Positions 50,897 through 63,100 of a DNA stretch of 64,000 nt are shown here, piece by piece. This stretch comes from Kalaharituber pfeilii. Its lineage: Eukaryota; Ascomycota; Pezizomycetes; Pezizales; Pezizaceae. The stretch covers positions 1-64,000 of the forward strand of contig WHUZ01000009.1 in assembly GCA_015179045.1 (NCBI GenBank), in the 5' to 3' direction. The notes below the pieces were generated by a model. That model was not told the origin of the DNA, ran no database searches, and was given only the letters and a program-made list of their open reading frames with translations. Each line of letters begins with the position of its first letter. The first letter of the stretch is position 1. The position numbers were made by a program, and so were the translations under genes.

Positions 50897-52164
50897 TTAA
50901 GTCGCTCGTTGCGAATGTGAACGGTAAGTTAAACTGCGTAAGAGATGAACTGTTAGAACCTCCAGACTTGTATTAAGAAGCTGATCGAGACTTTCAAGGG
51001 GCAATCCAACATTATATGGCAGCCCTCCAGGCTGTGGGACACCAACACTGCTTGCTGCAGGTGATGCTCCATTCTGCACATTTATTCCCATGTGATGCTC
51101 CATCGTATTCATATGCGACCCGTTTGTCCTTATACCACCCGCATCGTGCTGGTGAGAGCGGGAATGATTCGTCGCAGGGTTGAGAGAAATGGGCGAAGCG
51201 TCGCCAGCATGATCGAGGATTTCGGCTTCATATTCCTGTTCTATAAAGAAGGATATCAATCTAGGATGAACCGAGTTCTTTCATATACAAAAGAGGCAGA
51301 GAAATACAGGGGGTAGCTTGCCGAGCTCTTCCATATGCGTCTGATATGGTGATGGATAATAATTGTTATGCTGTATAGGCATACATCCTGTTCCTGATGC
51401 TCCTGGACTAACGAAGTCTGATGTCGGTGTAGACCCCACGCTATGAGGAATGAATCCTGCATTTGCGTCGGGTGGCGTTGGCATTGCGGAAGAGTTTGCA
51501 TTTGGAGACGTAGCTCTGGAAACTGGTGTAGGTTGCATGATAGGACTTGTCTTGATGTAAATTGCGTCAGGTGTCTGCTGGCTGACAGAGCCCCGTTTTG
51601 GACCTGGACGACTGATGCTCTGTCGATGCATTTGCTGTGGATGCATGGGATGCTGATTCTGTGCTCTATGCTGCTGAGGAACCGTACCCATTTGTGCAGT
51701 TGGTGCCGGCGTGGTCTCACTCTGAGAAAATGCTCTCAACTCCGACTGAACATCAATTCCCTTCTCAAGCAAGATACGTTCAAGAAGTGAAGTCTTGTAT
51801 CGTAACATCAATACCTCCTCCGATGCATTTCGGGACGATTGTTGTAGGCTAGCAAGCTGCTCCTCATGATGCTTAATTGTTGCTTCTAAATGCTTAATGT
51901 ATTCGGTTCGGCGCTCACGAAAAGCTAGAGATCCATCAGCCTCAATGGCTCAGTTGCATCCAATGGTCTGTAGGATACTGATGAAACAGCGGATTGGTTC
52001 TCACCAGCTTGTGCGGCCCTGTTTCTCATCTTACGCTCTTCTTGTGTTGCATACACAGGCTTGCGTCCACCCTTCCTTTTTTGAGTCGGAAACTGAACTG
52101 ACGACTCTGGTGATGATGCCGATGATGGCTCTGATGGCTGTGGGGAGTTCTTTACAGCGGCCAT
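50897..52164 (-). CDS. bZIP transcription factor, AP-1/Yap (Fcr3-like) type
   Basis: Three exons: 52164-52005, 51924-51308 and 51235-50897, giving 371 residues. The basic region is split by the first intron: QEERKMRNRAAQA joins AFRERRTEYIKHLE (residues about 41-66). NxxAQxxFRxRR (48-59) is the Yap/Pap1-type DNA-contact signature. The leucine zipper follows (about 63-110: LEATI..HHEEQLASLQQSS..LMLRYKTSLLERILLEKGIDVQ), a tail I associate with fungal factors annotated as Fcr3. The rest is Pro/Ser/Gln/His-rich and probably an activation region; no clear Yap1 cysteine-rich domains are seen. Family members act in the nucleus in stress and drug responses. Exon 3 uses acceptor AACAG at 51240-51236 to keep phase. 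A further intron near 50960 cannot be excluded, so the last 20 residues are uncertain. Confidence 0.88.
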
Positions 52165-52969
52165 GGTTACAAAGGTTCCTTCCTGGATTCGGGGAGGCGG
52201 TTGATGCAGTGCAACAATTCTCTGTTTAGATATATATCTCGATAAGTCCTCTAAGAATGAAAAGATGAAGTGTAAATATTAATACCGATTGCTGTAACAG
52301 AAGTGGGAAGCTTATAAGAGCGGGGGTGACAGAAATAAAATGGTGCAAGTGCCTCAGAGAAAGGAAATGAGACGACGAACAACCGAAATCAGGCGGAATA
52401 TAGAATTATGAAAATTTCAGCAGCAGTTGCGGGCACCACGCACTGCACACACTGCTGCACACACACTCACACGTACATACAGACACACAGACACTGCACA
52501 AAAGCACTAACCAAGAGAGACAAGAGGCAGACATGCCTCTCGTGTACACAGTACTTCCAGAAGTACCATGTACAATCCTATCTCAATATAGGCTCAAAAG
52601 AACAGGGAAAACGAAAGACCGAGAGAAGGCAACAGATGCATTTATGTATGTCGGTGGAGGTATTTGACCCTAGCTAAAACATTGCAAAGGATGAACCTTA
52701 CCTGCTAAGTGTACCTGAACCGCTGGGCGAAGTTCTCCTCTGCTTTCTCCGGTAAGGGTAGAAAGCAGGCTTTTCTAATGTGGAGAGGTGGATCTGGACT
52801 GGTGCTGCTGTGGCTATAATTTATTTTATTTTCTTTTTCGTTCTTTTCCTTCTATTTTATTTTCTTTTATTTATTTATTTATTGTATCTTTCTTTTTTTC
52901 CCCCTCTCGAGCCCAAGTGATCTAGGGCTGGGAGCTGGTGAGCGATCAAGCCAACGGTTCTGCTGTTCG
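52165..52969. promoter_or_regulatory. proximal upstream region of the bZIP gene
   Basis: It contains a CA/CACTGCACA-rich stretch (52430-52505) and a T-rich ATTTT/TTTA microsatellite-like tract (52815-52900). Small frames have no protein-like signature. Confidence 0.4.
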
Positions 52970-53040
52970 TTCACAGGGTGAAAGGTCGCCGGGTGCAGTC
53001 TGGCTTGCCGACCACTTGTAGCGAGTGGGAGTGGGCGGAA

Positions 53041-53065
53041 GGGGGGGGGGGGGGGGGGGGGGGGG
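53041..53065 (+). repeat. G25 homopolymer
   Basis: Twenty-five consecutive G residues, then A, then eight G. It could form a G-quadruplex; located about 0.9 kb upstream of the bZIP start codon. Confidence 0.85.
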
Positions 53066-53454
53066 AGGGGGGGGTATTAGGGTCGAGGCAGGACTGGGGG
53101 ACCAAGGCGGGCGATGGGCTGCCGCTGCTTGCCGCTGAAGCTGCTCCTGCTGTGTGCTGGGTGAGTATTGCCAGAATGCTCGACGGGCTGCGTGCGTGTC
53201 TGCGTTGCGTGCGTGCTGCCCGGCCTGCCTGCCTACTCTGCCTGTTCCTGTGCTTGCTGCTTCGAGACTGCTTGCTGCTTGCTGGATGTGCTGCCGTACT
53301 GGCTTCGCAGGCGCAAGTGACCAGGGCCTTCCCCACGTTATGAATGGCGGCGGAGGGGGGGACGCAGCGCCAAGCGCAGCCCGCCAGGAGCTCTGTTTCT
53401 GGGTCCCTGTCCTGCTGTCCTTCATTTCGCCCAATGGCGTGCGGGCGTGCACGC

Positions 53455-53535
53455 GTGGGCGTGGGCGTGGGCGTGGGCGTTGGGCGTGGGCGCGGGCGCG
53501 GGCGTGGGCGCGGGCGTGGTGGGCGTGGCCGGTGG
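53455..53535 (+). repeat. GGGCGT/GGGCGC minisatellite
   Basis: About a dozen tandem six-base units of GGGCGY with small interruptions. The repeat yields Gly-Arg, Ala-Trp or Pro-Thr frames that are not genes. Confidence 0.8.
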
Positions 53536-53960
53536 GTGGGCGTGCGCTCGCAGCCCCCCCTTGGTCGGCGAGCAGAACGGATGTGCGGTACTGTGGTGTG
53601 CGGCGCTAGGCTCGTCCGGGCCTGGCACACCGCGACTGTCCGCTGCAACGCTACGCTGCTACGCTGCTCCGGGTCCCCAACCATTCTGTGCGGCACCGAC
53701 GATATTGTACTACAGTACTCGCATCCTCCGCCGTCTGTTATGCATACCCACATTCGCAACGTCCAGCAGACCACCAGCAGGCCACCAGCTGCTGCTCTTG
53801 GGTGCGGTCCCCAGCAAACCTGATGCTGCGTCGGCCTGCCCCGATTGGCAAAAGCGCCAGCCCTCCGCACCAGTCACGCCCTCCACCAACCAAACTACCC
53901 CCTCCGGAGGTCCCGAAACCCCCCCCCCCGCGCCTAGCCCCCAACCCCATCTGTAAATGA

Positions 53961-56900
53961 GGCGATAACCTGGGGCGGCTCAGACCTCCTTAAGCGCAGG
54001 CAATTCCATTTCTCTGAACAGTTGTCCCGGTTGTCCCGGCTATCTGGTACGATCTGAGAACTAGTCTGGTTCTGACTATCCCACTTGCGGAATTTTTTTG
54101 GACTGGCGTTGCCCCACTCAACCCATTCGCTGCCACACGGCCGGTTACAGGAAAAATTTCTGCTCTTTTGCTCCCTCTTGCATACTGGGAACACTTCGTC
54201 TGTTGTGACTGGTGGGATCCTATACTCATCTTACCTGCATGGCCAGTTCTGATGTGCTGCTATTGGAATATCGAATGGTTGCTCATAAGGCTTACGGATC
54301 GAGATGAGGGGAGGATGAGAAGGAAAAGGTGCGGCAGGCGAAGGAAAAAAAGAAAATATGCTAGCTAGGTAACTCAAAAATGATCCCCTCTGCATTCATG
54401 TCATGCAAGACGCCCAACACTGCACAAGCTCCGTTGATGCATACTTAAATATGTACAATACATCATTTGCGTGTTTGAGCTGTTGTGGTTTCAGTCTTTA
54501 CAACTTGTTTATGGAGCCGCGTGGAAACCCAGCTGTGCAGGGCCCACATCGAATAATGGAACATAACGATCCATTGACACAGAGCTCCTCAAACTGTCAC
54601 CACTCCTTTATCTGATTCTACCAATTTACCCTTCTCTCAGTGGCTTTTTGAATGTAACTTGCTGAATGCAAAGGATAGGTATCGTTGTCCAATGTTGAGA
54701 GCGAACGCTTTTGAAAAGCGTGAAGTGCAACACCTGGCAGGGTGGCTCTGCATCACTGAAGTTTGCTTGCATCGCGGAAGCGACTTGGTGGACGCTGTTT
54801 GGTGATTACTAGGCTAACTGTTTGGGATTCTCATGGGAATTCTGCTATATGGAGTGCCTCCCCTGCATTAGTTCCCACCATATGGATAATCGTAACCTGT
54901 GACTGACTTTTAACAGTACGTCCCTAAAGGGTTAATACTGAATGTCGTTTGCTCGATTTAGATTCATCTCCACATATCACATCCGCAGTATTGAACACAA
55001 TCTCCGATTTTTTAAGAAATACTTGGCTTCGAAGAACCTGCCTGTTCCCTGTTAGTTTGGCCTCGTTCATAATGGCCCAGAACTTCACACTCATCTTGGT
55101 TGCGAGGTATTCTATTCTCACAGGTGACAGCATCAACCTGGTTGCCTTTACACCCTCCACCTAGTGCCAATGTTCAATTCCGAGTTCCGACCGTGCAATT
55201 GTATTTCTTTCCTTTCCAACCACCTTGGGGTTCGCACATAAGCTGCAGGCGTGTTATCTATACGGGCTATTCTAGCCATGCGAGATCAGCCAGATATAAA
55301 CCCCAGTTTCAACTAGTTAAGGACTTACTGTTTTTTACGCTACAATATTCTTTCACAGCTTGACTTTCAACTTTCGCATACATCTGGAAATTCTAACACC
55401 AACATATACAGCTGTTCCAAATACCCATACAGCAACCTATAGAGCAGCAGTTGATTTCAGTATTTTCTGTCCGCCCCATATCAATGAATGTTCCTCAGAG
55501 GCTGCAAGTGGCTTCTCTAAAGCAAGTAGAGCTCATCATGGGTCTAAAGCAGATATATACGCAGGCCGCCACCACAACACCTTTCAACAACCTTTCGGCC
55601 ATTTATGTTCATCAGTACAGTCCTAGGTTAGGAGTCAGTGGCCACGAACTCGACATTTTCACACTTGCAGGGCATACTCATGGATGATGTATCTAATTCT
55701 CTTGCTCTGGCAAATCCGAATGACGCCTGTTCTAATTTCAAGCGAAGGCATTTATGAAGGTTGAACTTTCTAAAAAACATAGCGTGATTGTTGGAGGGCG
55801 TGGCAATTGTCAGTTGTGATATGAAGAAAATTGCTTTGTGTGTAAATGACAGCTCCGTAGAAGGGCATTTCAACATGTTAAGACTCATACTAACTCGAAA
55901 CTGACGAACTTCGACAGCGACTGTATCTATCGCTATGCGCTCCAATTTAATGTCGTCTCGCTTCGTGGTACGAGCATGAAAGTTCAATTTTCCGTCCGCA
56001 GCCACCACGTGAGAATGGGCGTCTGGGGTCATCCATGAATAACTGAGGGATAGTATTCTGTGTGCAGGAGAATTGCGCAAAGGGGATGGTTGCGTGATAA
56101 ATGACCTAGACTATTCTGAGGATTAGCCATGAAGGAATAACATTGCTAGGGCGGTAGCACTGCTGTGGTTCCGAAGGGGTGGTAGGGAATGAAAAGCTTG
56201 ATCATGATATTGGTGTAGGTGTCACGGGCTTCCATCGCAGGATCGAAGTTTGGCAGAGTGCCGCAGCTTACCGCAGTTTACCGCATGTTCAGTCTCACAA
56301 CGGACCTTTCCTCTAGTACTGTTTGCTGGGGTTTCCTACGTGGTCACCGCTGACTCGGACAGCGAAGGCAGAGCTGCACGGAAGTGGTATGGCAAGCGCA
56401 CTGCGGTGACCTCATTATGAGCCTTCTTAGGAGGAAAACAGATGGTTGACGTTCGAATTCCTGAAGAGGAAGCAGACACTCCCTCGTTCAAAAAGTACTG
56501 GAACGGCTGACTAGTGCATACGAGTGAGCTGAAGGGGAAGCACATGACACTACCACGACCACAAACAATCGCTGGCACGTTCCCTTCTTTATGTACGAGT
56601 ATAAAATGCGCAGCTTCACCAAGTGCAGTATTTTCCAACCACACTAAACTGCGCAAAACCTTTCCCAGCATCTATGAATCGGTTATGCTCACGGATAACG
56701 AAATTTGTACTGCGGGCGAGATTCCAGCACAGGTAGAAGTATCAGGTTTTTTAGGACCGAACATTCCATGACGTCGGCATTCACGTTGCCGAATCGACAG
56801 GCCTTTGCGGCCCGTCTCGCCATCCCAATTCCACCGGAGAAATTCCCCGGTACCTAGCTTTTTTCAGCACTGGCACTTGCTCGATCCCCGCCCGCTTCTG

Positions 56901-58029
56901 CAGCGTCGATCCCTTCCACCTATAGGCATTAATTGGAGTTATATGCCTTGGCACGCTAGCACAGACTAAGTACCGAGCCATTCTCGATCGGATCGCTGCT
57001 GCCTCAGAGTCCCAGCGCCAGGGCCAGGCTGATTTGTGCAACATGCTGAGGGGAGCTTAGCTTTGGGTGGGCAGTCCCTAGCCCCATGCACGCAACTACA
57101 ACTGCACCCCAGAATATCTCTCACTGAGTTCAGCCATGCAACCTGCCGCGAGCGCCAGTGGGGTCCCAGTTAATCAGTTCTGCAACGCCCAAAGGCCTGT
57201 TGACAGCCCCTCACGTGGCTGTCCTTGTTTTACTTTTTTTTTTCTTTTTTCCCCTCTTTGCTGTCCTGTCCTGTCCTTTTATTTTTTTTCTTTTCTCCCC
57301 TGTGTTGAGCGAGTTTAATTAATACTGCTGCCCGTGCGTGGTTAGTAGCCAGTGAATGTCGCAAATTGCTGAAATAGGAAAACTTTTCCCGGCGTACTTG
57401 CCAGTCTTGGCAAGCGCCTTGTCATACCGGCCGCTGTCCAGAGGATGCGTGACAAAACATTGAACCTCAAGGGAAGCATTCACGATGGAATTGACGAAAA
57501 GCATGTCCCTGCAGCCCTCGGCAACTGGGCACACCTTGCTCTTGTTCTTCAAGATCGGTTGTCGGCCTGCTCCTTCCCAGGCGCCCTTCAGATTCCTGCC
57601 TCTGCTCAACAAAGAGAAACCTGACAGCAAGCAGAATCGCCATGCGCTTCCGTTTACCCATTCGCGTGCCCAAGTTCACCTGGGCCAGTCAGCATTGCAA
57701 GGCTGCGTAACAGTGAGCTGATTGGGACTCAGAACGCCGACAGTTGCTGATGAACAGTTTTGATCGTGCTAAATTTCGCGGCACGGTAAAGCAAACCCGG
57801 CGTCGGATGGATTTTTATAGAGAGACTCTGGGTTTGACACTATCACACAAGATATGCTACCATTTACGGAGTGGGACAACATTGTGGTTCTCATAACCAC
57901 CGCGTATTCATCGTCGTACAGCTCGTTAAAGCCATTACCCTCAGCCTTCTTCACGTGATACCATCAGCATTCGCCTATTGAAGCTTCTATCCTCTCCTTC
58001 ACCTGTATATCTCATCATTGATGCCAGTA
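53961..58029. other. 4-kb region with unassigned short frames
   Basis: No family is recognised. Two minus-strand stretches have protein-like composition: 56032-55628 (MTPDAHSHVVAADGKLNFHAR.., with a possible intron donor near 55895 and an acceptor near 55770) and 55160-54924 (MEGVKATRLMLSPVRIEYLAT..). They could be exons of a decayed gene. A C/T-rich tract occurs at 57220-57300. Nothing else is supported. Confidence 0.35.
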
Positions 58030-58697
58030 TTAGGTGTGTAGCGAGTGGTAGTACTCCATCAGACCATTAGCCCACTGCGAATATGGGATTCTACCAATCT
58101 CACCAAACCAGTGAACCCTGGGAGGTCCATTATTATGACTGGCAACAAGCTTGAAATCCATCCGTCTTCCTAATTGGCATAGAATTTTCCAAGTAAACAT
58201 GCCCTCACCACCGTCGAAAAGGTGAATTTCACCCATCGGGGTTTCTGAAGATCTTAGTGGCCTGCTATTCCATGTATCAAATTCAATGTCAACTGGGCGA
58301 GAGAGACCGTAATAGACAAGATGTCCAGATCTAGTGATCTCCCCGGTATCCGTGGAGGCCCAAGGCAGTATGAATTTAAGTGCACGCCACTTGGCTCCGT
58401 TCTGGGGGACATCAAAACCAACAATCAGGGTAATCGGGAAGCCTTGTCAATAAGGGGGGGGTACATCGCCATTAACCGTACCTTGTCCTTTGCATCAGAA
58501 TGATACCATTGAATGGTACCAGTGAACCTAGATACTTAGCGTATGCCTCTAATTCTGCACCTACTGGGTCCTAAAGTCATGTCTGGATAGGCTTGCCAAA
58601 GCGGAACAAGATAATTTGGGAGAAGGGTGGCAAATAGTTGGGGTAATGAAGTATCCTGTGGTATTGCTGTGGCAACTGCAATGGAGAGGGATTTCAT
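58030..58697 (-). pseudogene. possible secreted-protein gene interrupted by one stop codon
   Basis: Exon 1 (58697-58482) starts MKSLSIAVATAIPQD, a short possible signal peptide, and runs to DAKDK. A GTACGG..CCCCCAG intron (58481-58402, 80 nt) keeps phase into exon 2 (58401-58030), which reads NGAKWRALKFILPWAS.. and ends YSQWANGLMEYYHSLHT. The product would be about 194 residues with aromatic-rich, protein-like composition. One TAA (codon 54, 58538-58536) interrupts exon 1; it lies in a 33-base segment (58549-58517) that starts GTGCAG and ends TAG and keeps frame if removed. So it is either an unusually short intron or a CAA-to-TAA nonsense change. I recognise no family; a small secreted (effector-like) protein is inference. 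Confidence 0.45.
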
Positions 58698-61600
58698 TAT
58701 GTGTATTTGAGTGATACTCAACGCGTTATGGAATTGAAGGAGGACGAGTTACTGGAGGTATATCCTTTTATATTGCTTCGTCGGTATCACAATATCATAG
58801 CCTGTAATAACCTGATTGTGAAAGCTCAGTGATTTGCTAGAAGACGTTACACTCAACGGCGCGCCCGCTGTTTACGTATTCGCGCTGGCCTTCATAGCCT
58901 CGTGTTTTGAACGTTTGCATGATATAGCTGGAAGGGGAAGGCACTCTGACTAATATGGATAGAGGAGCATCAGGAATGCCAATAGTTTTGCGAGTGCTGT
59001 GTTCTGTTTAGGGCCCAGGTGGTCGAAACTGGGAAGGGATGGCACATTTGCTGAATCCGGAATGCTGTTTGGCGGTACCCCGCTTTAGTAAATTCACGGT
59101 GGGAAAATCTTAGTCTCATACCAAGCCCCTAGATTCTACTGTACTCGAGTACTGTATGCCTGTCATGCGGTAATGGAACAGTCCGGTATTGTTCCTTCCT
59201 GTACTAAGGTGTTACGATTTCCGCAGCAAACAGCTGTTGCTTATTAACTGGATATAGCTACAGAAGGCGATTTATAAGACTGGCGATGCATATTGCTGCG
59301 CAATTCACAGCTATGAACGCATCGAAAACTTGTATTTTTGGCAATGAAAAGAGCTGTACATCCCTGGCCGGATTTTTCTCCATCGCACTGTCGTTATAGT
59401 GTGACTTGAGAAGGCTTCGGTGTGTCGGACGATTCATATATAGAGGTGAGAACTACAGATCTTAACGCAGATCATATTGCGCCGGTTGCTTCGGTTTCGT
59501 ATGAGGTTGAGTACAAAGCTTAATTCCAGTCCAGCAAATACAGTGTGTTTACATCACTGGATCCTTACTCGCTGTGAGGATGATGCTATGCTTACTGGAT
59601 ACTCCTAAATTTATTCCTGGTCTTTTTCTGGTTGAACATCCACCAGATGGGAGTTTCGAATAGTCTCCCAGTAGAATACATCATGAGAATTATACAATGG
59701 GTCACAGGTACTTTGAGCAGGTATCGGAACATGAAATACGCCGGAAATGAGGCTTCTGTCTAGCAAAAGCACGCCAGGCCGGCATGTTTGAATCGAGCGC
59801 TTATGGGAGCGCGCAATGCGCTCCAGGAGATTAAGTTTTGGATGCTGAAGCTCTTGCACAGAATAAATACCCACATCTTAATATCGTCCCTGTTATGAAT
59901 CTGGCTAACTCACCACAGGCATTAGTGGGCAATTCCTGGTATGGCACAGTATTAAGATGGAATATACTTGAGTGATCAGGCAGCGCTTATTGACGAAACT
60001 ATGCCCAATTTACATGTTGACGCTCTCCGTCTCAAGTCATCTTAACCTTTATGACAGTTTTTCATGCTTTCCTAGCAAAAAAAATAGACCTTAATTATAC
60101 CTGTCACAATTTCCGGGGCAACTTCTAGGGCCCGAATATATGTTGACATCGGATACCCATCGTACTGGCATCACTACGCCACGGAAAGATGCAGAAAAGC
60201 TAGCTTTCCTAGCATACCATGGCTGGATGAATTATATTATTCGTCGTTACATTGCTATAAGTGTACCAGAGTTTACACCACAGTTCGAAGGTGCTAGACA
60301 CCTTCATTGTTCCCTGCAGAATTTATAGTCCAATCACTGAAGATAATTGATCCAATCCTTGAAATTCATTTGCCTCTTGGTCTTGCAGCTAGAATTCCAC
60401 AACGACCCTCTATGTTGGGTCACCTATACCATTGGCATACAAGTATGTATATTTCATGTTTAGTTTCCATTAGATTGGGATGGTTGCAACCAGATTGCAG
60501 GGTTGAGAGTAACCATGGTTTTGTACTACCATCGCCTCATTGGCTATGATTTCCTCAGAGCTCACAGCTTCGTACCTAAACGCTGTTCAGGTAACAATCA
60601 AGCTTTGTTCATTGAGCTTCGCAGCGCGTTTAGTCAGCAAATCCCAGCTTTGCCCCCAGGGTCAATGTAGGGGACTAGTTTTTTGATACCTCAAGTTGAG
60701 ATCCCGCATGAGCATGTTTAATATGCAGCAGTAATGTCATGGGATCCGTCCACTTTCGAGGACAAGAAGAGGTCATAAGAAATGTCATAAAAGATATAGG
60801 GATTACCCTGTAAGTATAAACCACCATTTTGCTAATTTAGGAAAAATCCTAATCAGTGCTAACTAGACAGGAAATGGTTACATTGACGGATCTTGGTACA
60901 ACAGTTATTAGACGCCAGAGTCAGTAGGATGATACATCTTACCTGTTCTACTGCTGTTTGAAGACACGGTTTCTTCATTTATCCATATTGAGATTTTGGG
61001 AGATGCTCATGGTATCCTAATAGATAAATAGCCATGTTCTTGGGCTACAGATTGGAGACCTAGAAGATTACTAGGATTACAGAAAGGAACGCTGATTTCA
61101 GATGGACGGCAGGCCATGCTACTTCAACTTTTCTTGGGAAAGGAACTACAAGTGTCTGAGCAAAGAGGAGGCATCCATAAGAAGGAAAAGTCATTCTGAG
61201 ACGTTAAGGAGTACGATTCGACATTCGATAATACATCATGAATGGAAGCTGTAAGGTTGAAGAAAATGCTTTATGCGACAATTGGACCACTAGAGTTGAT
61301 GTCTGACAATTCGATCACGGTTTACCTGCTAGACTTAGTACGCGACTACTATTGGCTAAATCATTTACATTAAAACAGTGAATGATTTGGCTCGGGAGAT
61401 GTCCCTTGAATCTAGATTTCAACTGATCCTTCTTGTGTATGCATTGCTAGGAATTATCTTATGTAGATAATGTGACAGATGGCAGTATTTGGCAGAAGGT
61501 GTTATGGTCGATGAGTTGTCATCCTTGAAGTCGTACAATGCAAAGTTTTCATCACCCTCAAACAAATATCAAATATTGATACTGCAGAAACATTCCTTCT

Positions 61601-63100
61601 CAAAGCAAACGATATAGCGCTATAGATAACTGAGTTTTTCCCGTGAACTGCAGATGACATGGAACAATGAAAGGCTAGGGTGCATAATTTTCATATTGTA
61701 GGCTTCTTAAGATTTTACCCGGCCCTGCAAATCTGTGCTTACAGAGTCCATCGATTTTCTCATGGCTGGAACGTATACTGAATCTCGATCATTTACAATA
61801 GGAGGGATAGCAGATGTTAAAGTTTGGAATTGAATATTGCTGGTACTAATTTCTGCGAGTCGAGAATGTGCATTGGGACACTATGGAGCAAATTAAATTG
61901 CCTGGTACTTATTTTTCAATCTCTAGTCGTCTTGCTTCCAAACTTTGTTGACGCCCGAACTGACTGGATTGCAGCAATGGTTTTGATATTTATAGAGGCT
62001 CCGGCAAGCATTTATTCTACGGCCATGCTTATTGCACTCAGCGGGGTATTGAATGCGAGACCCCAACGTTGCTGCAATATGAGGCATTTCGCATAAATTA
62101 AACTGCACAGCAATAAGGGTCCTCACAGATACATGGCACTACTACATGGGCCAGCGAATCAGAGATATTCGACTAAATCGGACCACAGATTTTGCAATGA
62201 GGGGAAATAAACGTGAGATTCGTGGTCCAATAGAATCGAACATGTTTTCTGCGGATGACACAGGCGTGAGGCAACTAAAGAGCAATGGGCAAGTCCAAGG
62301 ACCTTTTTTTTTTTTCCTAAAAAGGGACTATTTCTATGTACAATTGACCGTTGTTTACAGAGCTTGATAACTTAGGCATAGCACACTCAGAGTGGTGATG
62401 GCTCGTATCTCACTAGTGATGGTTGACTTTTTAGAGTTCAGCATTATCACAGTGACGGATTCTTATCAGGGACAATGCCAAGCATTGACACTTCGGCTGT
62501 GAAGTGAAACTGATGTCTCCTCAAGCTCGAAGCTCTAAAAGATGCTTAATAGGCGTAGCGTTTGTAATAGGCGAGAAGCATAAGTCGATATGCTCTCTAG
62601 AACAATTACCCTAAACAATCTGCCAGAATCGAACGATGACCTACGAACAGTTGGGGAACAGAGCTTGCCATGACGCTTAAGTATGGAGAGTAACTACAGT
62701 ATAAGCAACTGGGGCTTGGCAGTGAGAGCCATAAATTAATGCCGATTGACCTACCTATCATTGTGGAGTCGCAACGCACAGCTTTATTGATTGGACTGGT
62801 CTGCCTTTCCATGCATTTAAATATTGTTGCGCGCTCCGGGATGATTTCGGGAAATGCGAAAGAGGTCAAAGTCTGACTATGCCAAAAGCACAATTGGCAA
62901 TAGTGGTGGAACCATATCGAAGTGATGAGTATTGATGCTGAAGATGAGGGCGATGATGGTGATGGAGGATGGTATATTACTTACATATTCGGTGCGACGA
63001 TGCTCTTTATATTGCCTACATACTTTTACAAACATACATGCAATTCTACTCGCCAATTTCCCTTATAGCAGTCGCCCTCCGCCACAACACGGGATGGCTC
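58698..63100. other. 4.4-kb intergenic region with one possible coding fragment
   Basis: Mostly stop-dense. The exception is 59611-59988 on the minus strand, described separately. Frames at 60140-60328, 61824-62096 and 62606-62893 were read and show no family, start context or splice pattern that convinces. The stretch may be decayed mobile DNA. Confidence 0.4.
59611..59988 (-). CDS. possible C-terminal coding fragment, unrecognised
   Basis: The minus-strand frame 59875-59611 reads DVGIYSVQELQHPKLNLLERIARSHKRSIQTC.. and ends FYWETIRNSHLVDVQPEKDQE. Upstream, ALPDHSSIFHLNTVPYQELPTNAC (59988-59914) joins it in phase if a GTGAGT..TTAAG segment of 37 bases is removed. No ATG is found for the combined frame, so it would be the 3' part of a gene or a remnant. 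Composition is protein-like but no family is recognised. Confidence 0.25.

Larger units (their letters stand above)
52970..53960. promoter_or_regulatory. GC-rich distal upstream island of the bZIP gene with G25 and a GGGCGY minisatellite
   Basis: The island holds G25 (53041-53065) followed by A and G8. CGTGCGTG-type motifs lie at 53188-53220, and a tandem GGGCGT/GGGCGC minisatellite at about 53455-53535. Long open frames on both strands encode Gly/Arg/Pro/Ala repeats only and are rejected as genes. Confidence 0.5.

Noticed and set aside
52946..53960. Frames of 150-300 codons in the GC-rich island above the bZIP gene
   Set aside because: Gly-Arg/Pro-Thr repeats from the GGGCGY array and G25 tract; simultaneous open frames on both strands indicate low stop density, not coding.
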